Assembly: GCF_007176755.1 (NCBI RefSeq)
Contig: NZ_BJTV01000003.1
Coordinates: 62,001-126,000 of the forward strand
DNA: 64,000 bases
Reading direction: 5' to 3'
Source of the DNA: Streptomyces sp. 1-11
GTDB lineage: Bacteria; Actinomycetota; Actinomycetes; Streptomycetales; Streptomycetaceae
Positions within the stretch are counted from its first letter, which is position 1. Each line of letters starts with the position of its first letter. The notes beneath the pieces are model-generated. The model did not search any database. It was not told the origin of the DNA and saw only the letters and a list, made by a program, of their open reading frames with translations. The position numbers were made by a program, and so were the translations under genes. This document shows positions 23,747 through 35,970 of this stretch, one piece after another.

Positions 23747-23823
23747 TGGAGCCGCTTTCGGGATTCGAACCCGAGACCTACGCATTACGAGTGCGTTGCT
23801 CTGGCCATCTGAGCTAAAGCGGC
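23747..23823 (-). tRNA. tRNA-Thr, anticodon CGT
   Basis: The minus strand folds as a full cloverleaf: acceptor GCCGCTT/AAGCGGC, D arm GCTC..GAGC, anticodon stem ACGCA/TGCGT with loop CTCGTAA (anticodon CGT, reading ACG), T arm TCGGG/CCCGA with TTCGAAT. CCA is encoded at the 3' end (complement of 23747-23749). No attachment-site duplication or integrase is visible beside it. A terminator hairpin follows. Confidence 0.95.
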
Positions 23824-23930
23824 GCGCTGCCCGCACTATGGTGCGATCAGCAACGTCGGTAAGTCTACACAGTTTCGCGGGGTGCTTCGTACCCGCCCCG
23901 GAGCAGGGCGCTCCGGGGCGGCCACGAGGG

Positions 23931-25550
23931 CTATGAGCAGCGCTTTCCGACGGGTGGCGGGGTGCCGTTGAGCAGGTAGGCGTTGATCGCGGAGTCGATG
24001 CAGGCGCTGCCGCGGCCGTAGGCGGTGTGGCCGTCGCCGACGAAGGTGAGCAGGCGGCCCGAGGAGAGCTGGCGGGCCAGGGACTGGGCCCAGCGGTAGG
24101 GGGTCGCCGGGTCACGGGTGGTGCCGACGACCACGATCGGGGCGGCGCCCTTCGCCTCGATCCGGTGCGGCTCGCCGGTGGCCTTCACCGGCCAGTACGC
24201 GCAGTTCAGGGAGGCCCAGGCCAGGCCGGCGCCGAAGACCGGGGACGCCTTCTCGAACTCGGGCAGGTCCTTCTCCACCTGCTGCGGGCTGGTGAAGGCG
24301 GGCGGCAGGTCGAGGCAGTTCACGGCGGCGTTGGCCATCATCAGGTTGCTGTACTGGCCCTTCGCGTTCCGTTCGTAGTAGCTGTCGGAAAGGGCCAGCA
24401 GGCCCGCGCCGTCGTCCTTGCGCATCGCCGACGTCAGCGCCTGGCGCAGTTGCCCCCAGCTCGCCTGGTCGTACATCGCCGCGATCACCCCGATGGTGGC
24501 CAGCGACTCGCCCAGCTTGCGGCCGCTCGCGTCGCCCGTCGGGATCGGATGGGCGTCCAGCTCGCGGAAGAAGGCCTTGAGACGGTCGCCGACCTGGGCG
24601 GGAGTGGCGCCCTTGCCGCCGAGCGGGCAGTCGGAGCGGCGCACGCAGTCCTTCGCGAACGCCTGGAACGCCGTCTCGAAGCCGGCCGTCTGGTCCAGGT
24701 TCACCCGGAGGGAGTCGAGGGAGGGGTCCACCGCGCCGTCCAGCACCAGCCGGCCCACCCGGTCCGGGAACAGGCCGGCGTACGTCGCGCCGAGGAGGGT
24801 GCCGTACGAGGCGCCCACGTAGTTCAGCTTCGGGTCGCCGAGCACCGCGCGCAGGATGTCCATGTCCCGCGCCGCCTCGACGGTCGACACGTGCCGCAGC
24901 AGCCGGGCCGAATGTGCCCCGCAGCTCTCCGCGAACTTGCGGAACTGCCCGACCAGCTCGTTCGTCTCCCGCTGGTCGTCGGGGGTGGTGTCGGTCTCGG
25001 TGAAGGTGTCCATCTGGCGGCCGTCGAGGCACTCGACCGGCTCGCTGCGCGATACGCCCCGCGGGTCCATCGCGACCATGTCGTACATCGCCCGGATCTC
25101 GGCTGGGTAGCCGATGCCCGCGTACTGCTGCAGGTAGCTGATGGCGGAGCCGCCCGGGCCGCCCGGGTTGACCAGCAGGGAGCCGAGCCTGTCCTTGCCG
25201 GTGGCGGCCTTGCGCGCGACGGCCAGCTTGACGTCGCCCGCGCCGGCATTCGCGTAGTCCAGCGGCGCCTTCATCGTGGCGCACTGGAATCCGGCGACGC
25301 CGCAGGCCCGCCAGCTCAGATGCTGGTCGTAGTACGGGGCCAGCGCCGAGGGCGTGGCCCGGGGCAGCGCGGCCAGCGTCGGCTCCGCCGCACCGCTGGA
25401 CGTCGTGGTCATCGAACTGCCGGCGGAGCAGGCGGACACGAGCATGGCGGCGGCCGTGAGCAGAGCGCCCGCGACACGGGTCGTCGCCCGGGACCGGATG
25501 GGGGTCCGGCTGGTCCGGCGGGGCCGGCGGAGGGGGGGCCAGGTGTGCAT
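23931..25550 (-). CDS. secreted alpha/beta-hydrolase, tripeptidyl aminopeptidase-like (SlpD/Tap family)
   Basis: 539 residues from ATG 25550. The N-terminus is basic (HTWPPLRRPRRTSRTPIRSR), then a hydrophobic segment ending in the lipobox LVSAC, so a lipoprotein is predicted. The alpha/beta-hydrolase blocks are: oxyanion GSLLVNPGGPGGSAISYL, nucleophile elbow YVGASYGTLLGATYAG, the Asp in VVGTTRDPATPYRWA and the His in FVGDGHTAYG. These match Streptomyces Tap/SlpD/SlpE proteases that remove tripeptides outside the cell. Several Cys pairs near the C-terminus (CIDSAIN..KRCS) suggest disulphides. An upstream in-frame extension to 25634 is Arg-rich and not needed. Confidence 0.9.
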   Translation of the reverse strand: MHTWPPLRRPRRTSRTPIRSRATTRVAGALLTAAAMLVSACSAGSSMTTTSSGAAEPTLAALPRATPSALAPYYDQHLSWRACGVAGFQCATMKAPLDYANAGAGDVKLAVARKAATGKDRLGSLLVNPGGPGGSAISYLQQYAGIGYPAEIRAMYDMVAMDPRGVSRSEPVECLDGRQMDTFTETDTTPDDQRETNELVGQFRKFAESCGAHSARLLRHVSTVEAARDMDILRAVLGDPKLNYVGASYGTLLGATYAGLFPDRVGRLVLDGAVDPSLDSLRVNLDQTAGFETAFQAFAKDCVRRSDCPLGGKGATPAQVGDRLKAFFRELDAHPIPTGDASGRKLGESLATIGVIAAMYDQASWGQLRQALTSAMRKDDGAGLLALSDSYYERNAKGQYSNLMMANAAVNCLDLPPAFTSPQQVEKDLPEFEKASPVFGAGLAWASLNCAYWPVKATGEPHRIEAKGAAPIVVVGTTRDPATPYRWAQSLARQLSSGRLLTFVGDGHTAYGRGSACIDSAINAYLLNGTPPPVGKRCS

Positions 25551-25646
25551 CAAGCGATCGTAACGCTGAGCGATGCGACGGATACGCGGCGTACGGGGGG
25601 TGACCTCGTACGGGGGACGGAGTCCGTCAACCACCGTACGCGCGGC

Positions 25647-26852
25647 TCACCCGGCCCGCAGTGCCATCGTCATCGCCTCCACCGCGAGCAGCGGCGCCAC
25701 ATTGCGGTCCAGGGCGTCGCGGCAGGCGGCGATCGCCTCGATGCGCCGCAGGGTCGACTCCGGGGTGCTGCCGCGGGCCAGCCGGTCCAGGGCGTCCTGC
25801 GTGTCGCCGTTGGCGATGGCGACCCGGGAGCCGAGCTGGAGGGCGAGGACGTCGCGGTAGAACCCGGTGAGGTCGCCGAGGGCGACGTCGAGGCTGTCGC
25901 GCTGGGTGCGGGTTCTGCGGCGCTTCTGCATCTCCTCGAGGTCCTTCACCGCCCCCGCCGTGCCGCGCGGCAGCCGGCCGCCCTGGGCCGCGCCCAGCGC
26001 CGCCTTCAGCTCCTCGGTCTCCCTGCCGTCCATCTCCTCGGCGAGCTGCTTGGCGTCCTCGGCGGCCGCGTCGACCAGCTCCTGGGCCGCTCGCAGGCAG
26101 GCCCCGACCTCGTCCAGGCGCAGCGGGAGCCGGAGCACCGCGGCCCGGCGCTCGCGGGCGGCGGGGTCGGTGGCCAGCCGGCGGGCCCGGTCGGCGTGGC
26201 CCTGGGTGGCGCGGGCGGCGGCCATCGCGGCCTCGGGTTCGATGCCGTCACGGCGCACGAGCATGTCGGCGACCGCTTCGACCGATGGCGTACGCAGGTT
26301 CAGGTGGCGGCAGCGGGAGCGGATCGTGGGCAGGACGTCCTCGATCGAGGGGGCGCACAGCAGCCACACCGTGCGGGGCGCGGGCTCCTCCACGGCCTTG
26401 AGGACGGCGTTCGCCGACTTCTCGTTCAGCCGCTCGGCGTCCTCGACCAGGATGATCTGCCAGCGGCCGTTGGCCGGCGCGGTGTACGACTTGCGGACCG
26501 TGTCGCGCATATCCCTGACAAGGATCTCGGAGCCCACGGCGGCGATCGCGCTGACGTCGGCGTGAGTGCCGAGCAGCGCGGTGTGGCAGCCGTCGCAGAA
26601 GCCGCAGCCGGGGGTGCCGCCGAGGGCCCGGTCCGGGCTCACGCACTGCAGGGCCGCGGCGAAGGCCCGCGCCGCCTGGTTCCGGCCGGCGCCGGGCGGC
26701 CCGGTGAACAGCCAGGCGTGCGTCATCCTCGACGCCTCGGGCGGCGGCTGGTCAGCGGCAGCGGCGGTGACGAGGGCGTCGGCGTCCCGCGCGGCGCCGT
26801 CGAGCACCGCGCTCACCTTGTCCTGCCCGACGAGGTCGTCCCACACGGTCAT
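25647..26852 (-). CDS. holB: DNA polymerase III delta' subunit
   Basis: 401 residues. Clamp-loader AAA+ features: MTVWDDLVGQDKV, P-loop region FTGPPGAGRNQAARAFAAAL, zinc module CGFCDGCH, Walker B-like IILVEDAERLNEKSANAVLKAVEEP and sensor SRC in LPTIRSRCRHL. The P-loop has Arg-Asn in place of Lys-Thr/Ser (GPPGAGRN), so it cannot bind ATP normally, as is usual for delta'. The subunit is part of the loader that opens the beta clamp. It lies immediately downstream of tmk, the common bacterial order tmk-holB, though a very strong hairpin separates them here. Confidence 0.93.
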   Translation of the reverse strand: MTVWDDLVGQDKVSAVLDGAARDADALVTAAAADQPPPEASRMTHAWLFTGPPGAGRNQAARAFAAALQCVSPDRALGGTPGCGFCDGCHTALLGTHADVSAIAAVGSEILVRDMRDTVRKSYTAPANGRWQIILVEDAERLNEKSANAVLKAVEEPAPRTVWLLCAPSIEDVLPTIRSRCRHLNLRTPSVEAVADMLVRRDGIEPEAAMAAARATQGHADRARRLATDPAARERRAAVLRLPLRLDEVGACLRAAQELVDAAAEDAKQLAEEMDGRETEELKAALGAAQGGRLPRGTAGAVKDLEEMQKRRRTRTQRDSLDVALGDLTGFYRDVLALQLGSRVAIANGDTQDALDRLARGSTPESTLRRIEAIAACRDALDRNVAPLLAVEAMTMALRAG

Positions 26853-26921
26853 GGGTCACGCCGTCCTTCCCTCGCACTGCGCGTCACGCCCTCCATTGTG
26901 CGGGCGGGCACTGACAACGAC

Positions 26922-26964
26922 GGCGGCGCCCGCCGGTACCCCGTGGGGTCCGGCGGGCGCCGCC
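26922..26964 (-). terminator. very strong hairpin between tmk and holB
   Basis: A 15-bp perfect stem GGCGGCGCCCGCCGG / CCGGCGGGCGCCGCC (26922-26936 with 26950-26964), capped by ACCCC-GT-GGGGT. It lies between the tmk stop (27014) and the holB start (26852). No U-run on either side. It may attenuate read-through from tmk so that holB gets less or separate transcription. Confidence 0.65.
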
Positions 26965-27013
26965 CGGTGTTCCTCGTCCGGCGGGCCCGTGCGGCGGGCC
27001 TTCGCGCCGGTGC

Positions 27014-30000
27014 TCAGCCGCGCCGGCCGCCGCGGCCGCGCCGCCCGCGGGGCTGGTCGTCACCGGACTCGTCCCGGTCCGGCTCCCGGTCGTCGTAGGA
27101 CCCGAGCAGTTCGTCCGCCAGCGAGGGCAGGTCGTCCAGCGGGGTCTCCTCGGCCCAGTCGGGCCGGGGGCGGCGGCGGGGGGTGCCGTCGGCGTCGATC
27201 TGGGGCATCTCACGCGTGCGGTCCTCGGCGCCGTCGGGCCGGACGGGGCCGCGCTCGTCCTGGAAGAAGCCCTGCGGCACCCGGTGCGCGGGGTCGTCGC
27301 CCCGGACCGGCGGCAGCACGGCGGTCTCGTCGGCGGACACGCGCGGCAGGACCTCGGTCTCGTCCACCGGGCGCGGGGTCACCGGCGGCAGCACCGCCGT
27401 CTCGTCCGCGGCGCCGGAGGCGAGCGGCGGCTGCGGCAGCTGGGCGGTCACCTCGGAGTCCCGGACGCGGTCGGCCGCGCGGGAGTCCTCGGCGGGCTCC
27501 TCGCGCACCGGCCGCAGCACCGCCGTCTCGTCGTCGCCCGGGGAGACCACGGGCGTGGGCACCGTCTCGGCCGCGCCCGGGGACACCACCGGCGTCGGCA
27601 CGGTCGCCGGGTCGGACGTCATGCCCGGGACCTGGGGCCGCGGCGTGCTGGAGCGGCGCACCGCGGTGTCGGCCGCCGCGGCGGCCTCGGCCGCCTGCCG
27701 ACGGGCCTCCTCGGCGCGCAGCAGTGCCTCCTCGGCCTTGCGCTGCTTCTCCAGGCGCCGCGCCTCCTCCTCGGCGCGCAGCCGGGCCTGCCGGGCCTCC
27801 TCGTCGGCGCGCAGCCGTGCCTCCTCCTCGGCCTGCCGGCGCAGACGCTCCTCCTCGGCCCGGCGACGGGCCTCCTCCTCGGCGCGGGCCTTCTCCTCGG
27901 CGAGCAGGCGCTGCCGCTCCTCCTCGGCCCGGCGAGCGGCCTCCTCGGCCCGCTGCCGGGCCTCCTCCGCCTGCCGTTCGGCCTCGCGGCGCTGCGCCTC
28001 CTCCAGCTCGCGCCGCTTGCGCTCCTCCTCCTCGGCGCGCAGCTTGGCGAGCTGCTCCTGGCGCTCACGCTCCAGACGCTCCTCCTCGGCCTTGCGCGCC
28101 GCCTCCTCCTCGGCCTTGCGACGCGCCTCCTCCTCGGCCTTCCTGCGCGCCTCCTCCTGGGCCTTGATCTCGGCCTCGGACAGCGGCAGCACGGTGTCGA
28201 GACGGTGCCGGATCACGGTGGTGACGGCCTCGGGCTCCTGGGCCGCGTCCACGACCAGGTAGCGGCCGGGGTCGGAGGCGGCGAGGGTGAGGAAACCGGC
28301 CCGCACGCGCGCGTGGAACTCGGCCGGCTCCGACTCGAGCCGGTCGGGTGCCTCGGTGAACCGCTCGCGGGCGGCCTCCGGCGAGACGTCCAGCAGGACG
28401 GTGAGGTGCGGGACGAGTCCGTTGGTGGCCCACCGGTTGATCCGGGCGACCTCGGTCGGGGAAAGGTCGCGGCCCGCGCCCTGGTAGGCGACGGACGAGT
28501 CGATGTACCGGTCCGAGATGACGACCGCGCCGCGCTCCAGGGCGGGCCGTACGACGGTGTCGACGTGCTCGGCGCGGTCGGCGGCGTACAGCAGCGCCTC
28601 CGCGCGGTGCGACAGGCCGGCCGAGGACACGTCCAGCAGGATCGAGCGCAGCCGCTTGCCGACGGGGGTGGCGCCCGGCTCGCGGGTCAGCACGACCTCG
28701 TGGCCCTTGGCCCGGATCCACTCCGCGAGGGCCTCGGCCTGGGTCGACTTGCCCGCGCCGTCGCCGCCCTCGAGGGCGATGAAGAATCCGCCGGCCGCCT
28801 GCGTGGTGACCGGGTCGTCGCCGCCGAGCAGCGCGTCCTTGAGGTCGTGGCGCAGCGGGACGCCGGAACGGTCGTCGGCCTTGGCGAGGACGATCACGGC
28901 GACCGGCAGCAGCAGCGCGCCGACCAGCATGAGCGTGAACGAGGCCCCGCCGTGCGCGAAGACGAACTTGCCGTTCTCCAGCCGGTGCGGGCCGATCAGG
29001 CCCGCGACGACGGGGGCGATCAGGGCGCCGAGCGCTATGAAGACGCGTACGACCGCGTGCAGGTGCTCGGTGGTGCGCGCCCTGCGGTACTCCTCGGTCT
29101 CCTGGTCCAGCAGAGCGTGCCCGGTGTTGGCGGCGATGCCCGCGCCGACGCCGGCCAGCGTGACGATCAGCAGGACGGTGGTGACGTCCGGGACCAGGCC
29201 GGCGGCCAGCAGGGCGACGCCGGTGAAGGCGATGACGAGGGCGAGCAGGCGGCGGCGCGAGAGCGACGGCAGCACCGACGGCGCGGTGCGGATGCCGACG
29301 GCGACTCCGCCGGTCAGGCCGAGGACCAGCAGGCCGTAGAGGACCGGGCCGCCGCCCAGGTCCTTGGCGTGCAGCACGCACACCGCGACGGCGGCGGCGA
29401 CGGCTCCGGCGACGGCGGCGCAGGCCGTGACGAGCAGCGGGATGGCGCCGGTGCGGCCCTTGTCGACACCGGTGCCGGTGCGCGGGCGGCGCAGCCCCTC
29501 CAGCGGGGACCGCGCGCGCGGGGTGCGCGTGTCGGGCAGTTCCAGGGAGGTCAGCACGGACAGGGACGCGGCGAACAGGCCGGCCGCGACGTAGGAGCCG
29601 AGGGCCGCCTGGTGCTGGTCGAACCAGGCCACGCCGGTGCCGAGCAGGTTGTTCAGCAGGGCGGCGACGACCAGGACGGCGGCGGCCAGCGGAACGGCAA
29701 GGAAGGCGGTGCGCAGCGCGAGCCGGCGCAGCGCGTCCAGGTGGTCCGGCAGCGGCCGTACCGTCGCCCCCTCCGGGGGCGGGGCGGGCAGCAGCGCGGG
29801 GGCCGCGCTCTCCCGGCACACCGTCCACAGCCGCTCGGCCACGCCGGTGACGAACACGGTCACCAGCAGCACGGCGAGCGCGTCGGACGGGATCCAGTCG
29901 ATCCACAGGGGCGCGACGATCAGCAGCGCGACCCGCAGACCGTCGGCGCCGACCATGGTCCAGCGCCGGTCGAGCGGACCGTCCTGGGCGGTCAGCGTGG

Positions 30001-30313
30001 TCAGCGGCCCGAGGAGGACGGCGCCGAAGAGCAAGGTGGCGACGATGCGTGCCGCGAAGACGGTCGCCACTGCGAACGCCGCGCCCCGGTACCCGCCGCC
30101 GAAGGCGCCCTCGGCGATGGCCGCCTGGAGGGCGAGGACGATCAGCACCAGGAGGGCGAGGCAGTCGCCCACCCCGCCCACGAGCTGCGCGCTCCACAGG
30201 CGCCTCACCTGCGGTCGCCGCAGCAGTGAGCGGACGGCGCGTTCGCGGGAGTCCGCGACCAGGTCGTCGTCCGGTGCTGGGGTGGGGGCCGTTGGCTGGT
30301 CGGCTCGCGTCAT
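27014..30313 (-). CDS. tmk: thymidylate kinase fused to an MFS-like membrane domain and a long coiled-coil tail
   Basis: 1099 residues in four parts. (1) Residues 1-495: about twelve hydrophobic segments of MFS-like character (LWSAQLVGGVGDCLALLVLIV). (2) About 505-715: a complete dTMP kinase with P-loop ALEGGDGAGKST, TREPGATPVGKRLR, the DRYIDSSVAYQGAGR block and LDVSPEAARERF. (3) About 710-875: a charged Glu/Ala/Arg coiled coil. (4) About 880-1099: linker with repeated DETAVLPPV motifs and a basic RGRRGRGGRRG end. dTMP to dTDP phosphorylation is secure; the added parts suggest the enzyme is held at the membrane. The architecture is known in Streptomyces, and the frame is continuous, so it is not an assembly fusion. 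Confidence 0.9.
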   Translation of the reverse strand: MTRADQPTAPTPAPDDDLVADSRERAVRSLLRRPQVRRLWSAQLVGGVGDCLALLVLIVLALQAAIAEGAFGGGYRGAAFAVATVFAARIVATLLFGAVLLGPLTTLTAQDGPLDRRWTMVGADGLRVALLIVAPLWIDWIPSDALAVLLVTVFVTGVAERLWTVCRESAAPALLPAPPPEGATVRPLPDHLDALRRLALRTAFLAVPLAAAVLVVAALLNNLLGTGVAWFDQHQAALGSYVAAGLFAASLSVLTSLELPDTRTPRARSPLEGLRRPRTGTGVDKGRTGAIPLLVTACAAVAGAVAAAVAVCVLHAKDLGGGPVLYGLLVLGLTGGVAVGIRTAPSVLPSLSRRRLLALVIAFTGVALLAAGLVPDVTTVLLIVTLAGVGAGIAANTGHALLDQETEEYRRARTTEHLHAVVRVFIALGALIAPVVAGLIGPHRLENGKFVFAHGGASFTLMLVGALLLPVAVIVLAKADDRSGVPLRHDLKDALLGGDDPVTTQAAGGFFIALEGGDGAGKSTQAEALAEWIRAKGHEVVLTREPGATPVGKRLRSILLDVSSAGLSHRAEALLYAADRAEHVDTVVRPALERGAVVISDRYIDSSVAYQGAGRDLSPTEVARINRWATNGLVPHLTVLLDVSPEAARERFTEAPDRLESEPAEFHARVRAGFLTLAASDPGRYLVVDAAQEPEAVTTVIRHRLDTVLPLSEAEIKAQEEARRKAEEEARRKAEEEAARKAEEERLERERQEQLAKLRAEEEERKRRELEEAQRREAERQAEEARQRAEEAARRAEEERQRLLAEEKARAEEEARRRAEEERLRRQAEEEARLRADEEARQARLRAEEEARRLEKQRKAEEALLRAEEARRQAAEAAAAADTAVRRSSTPRPQVPGMTSDPATVPTPVVSPGAAETVPTPVVSPGDDETAVLRPVREEPAEDSRAADRVRDSEVTAQLPQPPLASGAADETAVLPPVTPRPVDETEVLPRVSADETAVLPPVRGDDPAHRVPQGFFQDERGPVRPDGAEDRTREMPQIDADGTPRRRPRPDWAEETPLDDLPSLADELLGSYDDREPDRDESGDDQPRGRRGRGGRRG

Positions 30314-30368
30314 GCGTTCAGCCTATCCGCAGGCGCCGACACCACACCCACCACTTCTGACGTGTGCA

Positions 30369-30397
30369 CGCCCCGACACCGAGGTGGTGCCGGGGCG
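30369..30397 (-). terminator. terminator after topA
   Basis: Stem CGCCCCG (30369-30375) with CGGGGCG (30391-30397), with an inner ACC/GGT pairing, between the topA stop and the tmk start on the minus strand. No U-run. It lies 60 bases beyond the topA stop. Confidence 0.55.
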
Positions 30398-30456
30398 TTC
30401 GTTTCGCGAAGACGGGCCGGCCGGAGCGGTCCTCCGGCCTGCCCGCGGGGGGGGGG

Positions 30457-33324
<2,868 letters not shown>

Positions 33325-33582
33325 CTTCGCTCTTCTCTCCGGTCGACGCCGGCCACTCCCCCGGCGTTCGTCCCCGGGGTCGCGGCGCGCTTCTGGCTCG
33401 TGTGACGCTGCGGAGTGTGACGGTACATCCCGCCCCCGTGTCAAACGGGAAAAGCCCACAACGGCCACTCGAACGGTAACCCGACTACCGGCATTCCTGC
33501 CGCCCGGACTCCACGGCGGCCCCCGCTCCCCTGTCCGGAGCGTGACGCTCCCATTACCGGGCCGGCACGACGGCCACCGACG

Positions 33583-33780
33583 TCAGAGGCGGGTCAGGCA
33601 GTACGCGGCGAGGCCCAGCGCGGCGACTCCGGCGGCGCCGGCGAGCGTGGCCGATGCGACCGGGTTCACACCGTGGGCGACCGGATCGCGGTGCCGCACC
33701 CGAGCGCCGGTCCACACCAGCAGAGCGCCTCCGAACAGGGCGAACACAAGTCCCGCGAAGATCGCCGGTCCGCTCTCCAT
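33583..33780 (-). CDS. small two-helix membrane protein, 65 residues
   Basis: ATG 33780 follows GGCGGGAG closely. The product is MESGPAIFAGLVFALFGGALLVW, a basic loop TGARVRHRDPVAHGVNP, and a second hydrophobic helix ASATLAGAAGVAALGLAAYCL ending in TRL. Orientation by the positive-inside rule puts the loop in the cytoplasm. No family is recognised. It stands upstream of topA in the same direction but about 260 bases away. Confidence 0.65.
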   Translation of the reverse strand: MESGPAIFAGLVFALFGGALLVWTGARVRHRDPVAHGVNPVASATLAGAAGVAALGLAAYCLTRL

Positions 33781-34272
33781 GCTCCCGCCCGCCCTTCCGC
33801 GCCGCCCGCCGTACCCAGCGCGTGGAGGGTGGCACGCGCGGGAGACGGGCGGGCGACATCGGGGTGAACGGACACCCGCCGGTTCACCGGGCACGCGGGC
33901 GAGTGGGCCCCCGCAGGAGCGGGACCCATATTTTTCCAGCCGTTTTCCCGGCGCCGGAAGGTTCCGGCCCGTGCCAGCGGCATACGACGACGGCCCGGCC
34001 GCTGCAACGGCGGCCTGCCGGGCTGCGCTACGGCCGCTGCTCCGGCGGCCCGCGGAGCGGCGCGACAGCCGCTGCGCCAACGGCCCTGACGGCGCGACGG
34101 CCGCTGCTTCAGCGACCCGCTGACGGCGCTACGGCCGCTGCCCCAGCGACCCGCTGACGGCGCTGCGGCCGTAGTGCGCGCACCGACGGCGGCAGCGGGC
34201 GCGGGCGCGGCGAACCGCCGGGGTTGGCGACCGTCTCGCCCGCCGACGACCGCCTCGCCCATCGTCGGCCGG
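33781..34272. other. 490-base stretch without genes, holding a 34-bp tandem repeat
   Basis: I find no convincing gene. From about 33990 to 34175 the sequence is a decaying repeat of GGCGCTACGGCCGCTG..CAGCGACCCGCTGAC. The two best units are 34091-34124 and 34125-34158 (34 bases each, three differences), followed by a partial third at 34159. Composition is GC-rich and rich in GCCGCTG/CAGCGG palindromic pieces. A run CATATTTTTCC near 33930 is the only AT-rich feature and could belong to a promoter for the small membrane gene. Confidence 0.6.
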
Positions 34273-35793
34273 TCAGCCCGCCGGCTCCAGGAAGCCCTGC
34301 TCGACCAGCAGCCGGATCTGCGCCGGGGTGCGGTCGCGCAGCAGGACCGCGTCCTCGCCGACGAGCTGGGCGATCGCGTCGAGGATGCGGCCGGCGCTCA
34401 GCGTGCCGTCGCACACACCGGCGAAGCCCGCGCCGACCGTGTCCACCTTCGTGGCGCGGCGCATACCGCGGTGCTGGCGCAGCACCACGTGCTCCGGGTC
34501 CTCGGCGCCGGGCAGCCCGACCTGCTCCTGGACCACCTCGGCGGTCAGCCGGAAGCGGCCTTCCAGCAGGGCCGCGTCGTCATGGTCCCGGAGATAGTCG
34601 AGACGCTCGAAGTGCGCCCGGATCGCCTCCCCGAGCGGCTGCTCCACCGAGTGCGGCCACTCCTCCACGGTGATCGAGGGCTCCGCGGCACCGGTCCTGC
34701 GCAGGGTGATCCAGCCGAAGCCGACCGCCTTGACCTTGCGGGCCTCGAACTCGTCGAGCCAGGCGTCGTAGCGCGCCTGGTAGTCCGCCGGGTCGCCGCG
34801 GTGGTCGCCGGCGTCCCTGAGCCAGAGCTCCGCGTACTGCGTGACGTCCTGCACCTCGCGCTGCACGATCCAGGCGTCGCAGCCGCGCGGCACCCACGAC
34901 CTGAGTCTGTCCTGCCAGTCCTCCCCCGCGACGTGCTGCCAGTTGGCGAGGAACTGCGCGAACCCGCCCTCGTTCAGCCGTTCCCCCGCCTGCTGAACGA
35001 GCGAGCGGCACAGATCGTCCCCGCCCATGCCGCCGTCGCGGTACGTCAGCCGCGCACCGGGTGAGATCACGAAGGGCGGGTTCGACACGATCAGGTCGAA
35101 GGTCTCGTCGTCCCGGACCGGCTCGAACAGCGAGCCCTCGCGCAGGTCGGCGGCGGGCGCGCTGGAGAGCGCCAGGGTGAGCGCGGTGATGTGCAGCGCG
35201 CGCGGGTTGACGTCGGTCGCCGTCACGCGCGTGGCGTGCGAGGAGGCGTGCAGCGCCTGGATGCCGGAGCCGGTGCCGAGGTCGAGCGCGGCGGCCACGG
35301 GCGTGCGCACGGTGATGCCGGCCAGGGTCGTGGAGGCGCCGCCGACGCCCAGGACCACTCCCTCGTCACGCTGGCCGATACCGCCCGCGCCGCCGACCGC
35401 GCAGCCCAGGTCGGAGACGATGAACCAGTCTTCGCCGTCGGGGCCGCCGTAGGGACGCACGTCCACGGTCGCGGCGACCTCGTCGCCGGCCACGGACCTC
35501 AGCCAGCCGGCCTCCAGCGCCTCCGCGACCGGCAGGACGGCCGCCACGCGCGCGTGCGGCACCGGTTGCTGGAGCAGGAAGAGGCGGACGAGCGTCTCCA
35601 GCGGCGTGTCGCCGCGGGTGGCCCTGAGCGCGGGCACCGTCTCGCTGCGGGCCAGCGCCGCGTAGGCGGGGGCGCCGAGCAGATCGAGCAGCCCGTCGGC
35701 GGTGAAGGAGGCGGCGAGCAGGGCGTCACGCAGGCGTGCGGCGGTGCCGGGCCGGTCGGTGGCGGGCAGGTGGGCGAGGCCGGAGTCAGTCAC
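34273..35793 (-). CDS. class I SAM-dependent methyltransferase (HemK/PrmC-like NPPF type) with N- and C-terminal extensions
   Basis: 506 residues from GTG 35793. The central Rossmann domain has motif I ALDLGTGSGIQALHAS, an acidic loop TATDVNPRALHITAL, and the catalytic-type motif LIVSNPPFVISPG found in N-methylating enzymes such as PrmC/HemK and in RsmC. An N-terminal helical part (about 1-130, DGLLDLLGAPAYAAL) and a C-terminal domain (about 330-506, ending LRDRTPAQIRLLVEQGFLEP) flank it. Substrate could be a protein Gln or a nucleic-acid base; the family is widespread in actinobacteria and not characterised. It is transcribed towards the repeat stretch before topA. Confidence 0.87.
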   Translation of the reverse strand: MTDSGLAHLPATDRPGTAARLRDALLAASFTADGLLDLLGAPAYAALARSETVPALRATRGDTPLETLVRLFLLQQPVPHARVAAVLPVAEALEAGWLRSVAGDEVAATVDVRPYGGPDGEDWFIVSDLGCAVGGAGGIGQRDEGVVLGVGGASTTLAGITVRTPVAAALDLGTGSGIQALHASSHATRVTATDVNPRALHITALTLALSSAPAADLREGSLFEPVRDDETFDLIVSNPPFVISPGARLTYRDGGMGGDDLCRSLVQQAGERLNEGGFAQFLANWQHVAGEDWQDRLRSWVPRGCDAWIVQREVQDVTQYAELWLRDAGDHRGDPADYQARYDAWLDEFEARKVKAVGFGWITLRRTGAAEPSITVEEWPHSVEQPLGEAIRAHFERLDYLRDHDDAALLEGRFRLTAEVVQEQVGLPGAEDPEHVVLRQHRGMRRATKVDTVGAGFAGVCDGTLSAGRILDAIAQLVGEDAVLLRDRTPAQIRLLVEQGFLEPAG

Positions 35794-35970
35794 GCCACCA
35801 TTGTGTCCCGGTCCGGCCGGCCGGGGCCGCCTCGGCACGGGTGCGGCCGGCCGGGGCCCGCCTCGGCACGGGTCCGGCCGCCGCCCCTGTCCATCACCGG
35901 TCCAGGGCGTTCACCAGGACACGGGTCCGCCGATGCGGGGTGCCGGGGCGGAGACCGTCGAGGTCCGAGG

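Noticed and set aside
23747..23823. tRNA-Thr as integration site of a mobile element
   Set aside because: No duplicated tRNA 3' end, integrase or excisionase was found in the flanks.
24027..30229. Very long plus-strand frames over 24.0-27.1 and 27.3-30.2 kb
   Set aside because: Both are shadows of the peptidase, holB and tmk genes, which have full motif sets on the other strand.
27014..30313. Assembly or frameshift artefact explaining the long tmk protein
   Set aside because: The frame is continuous, each part has normal codon bias, and the same architecture is known in other Streptomyces.
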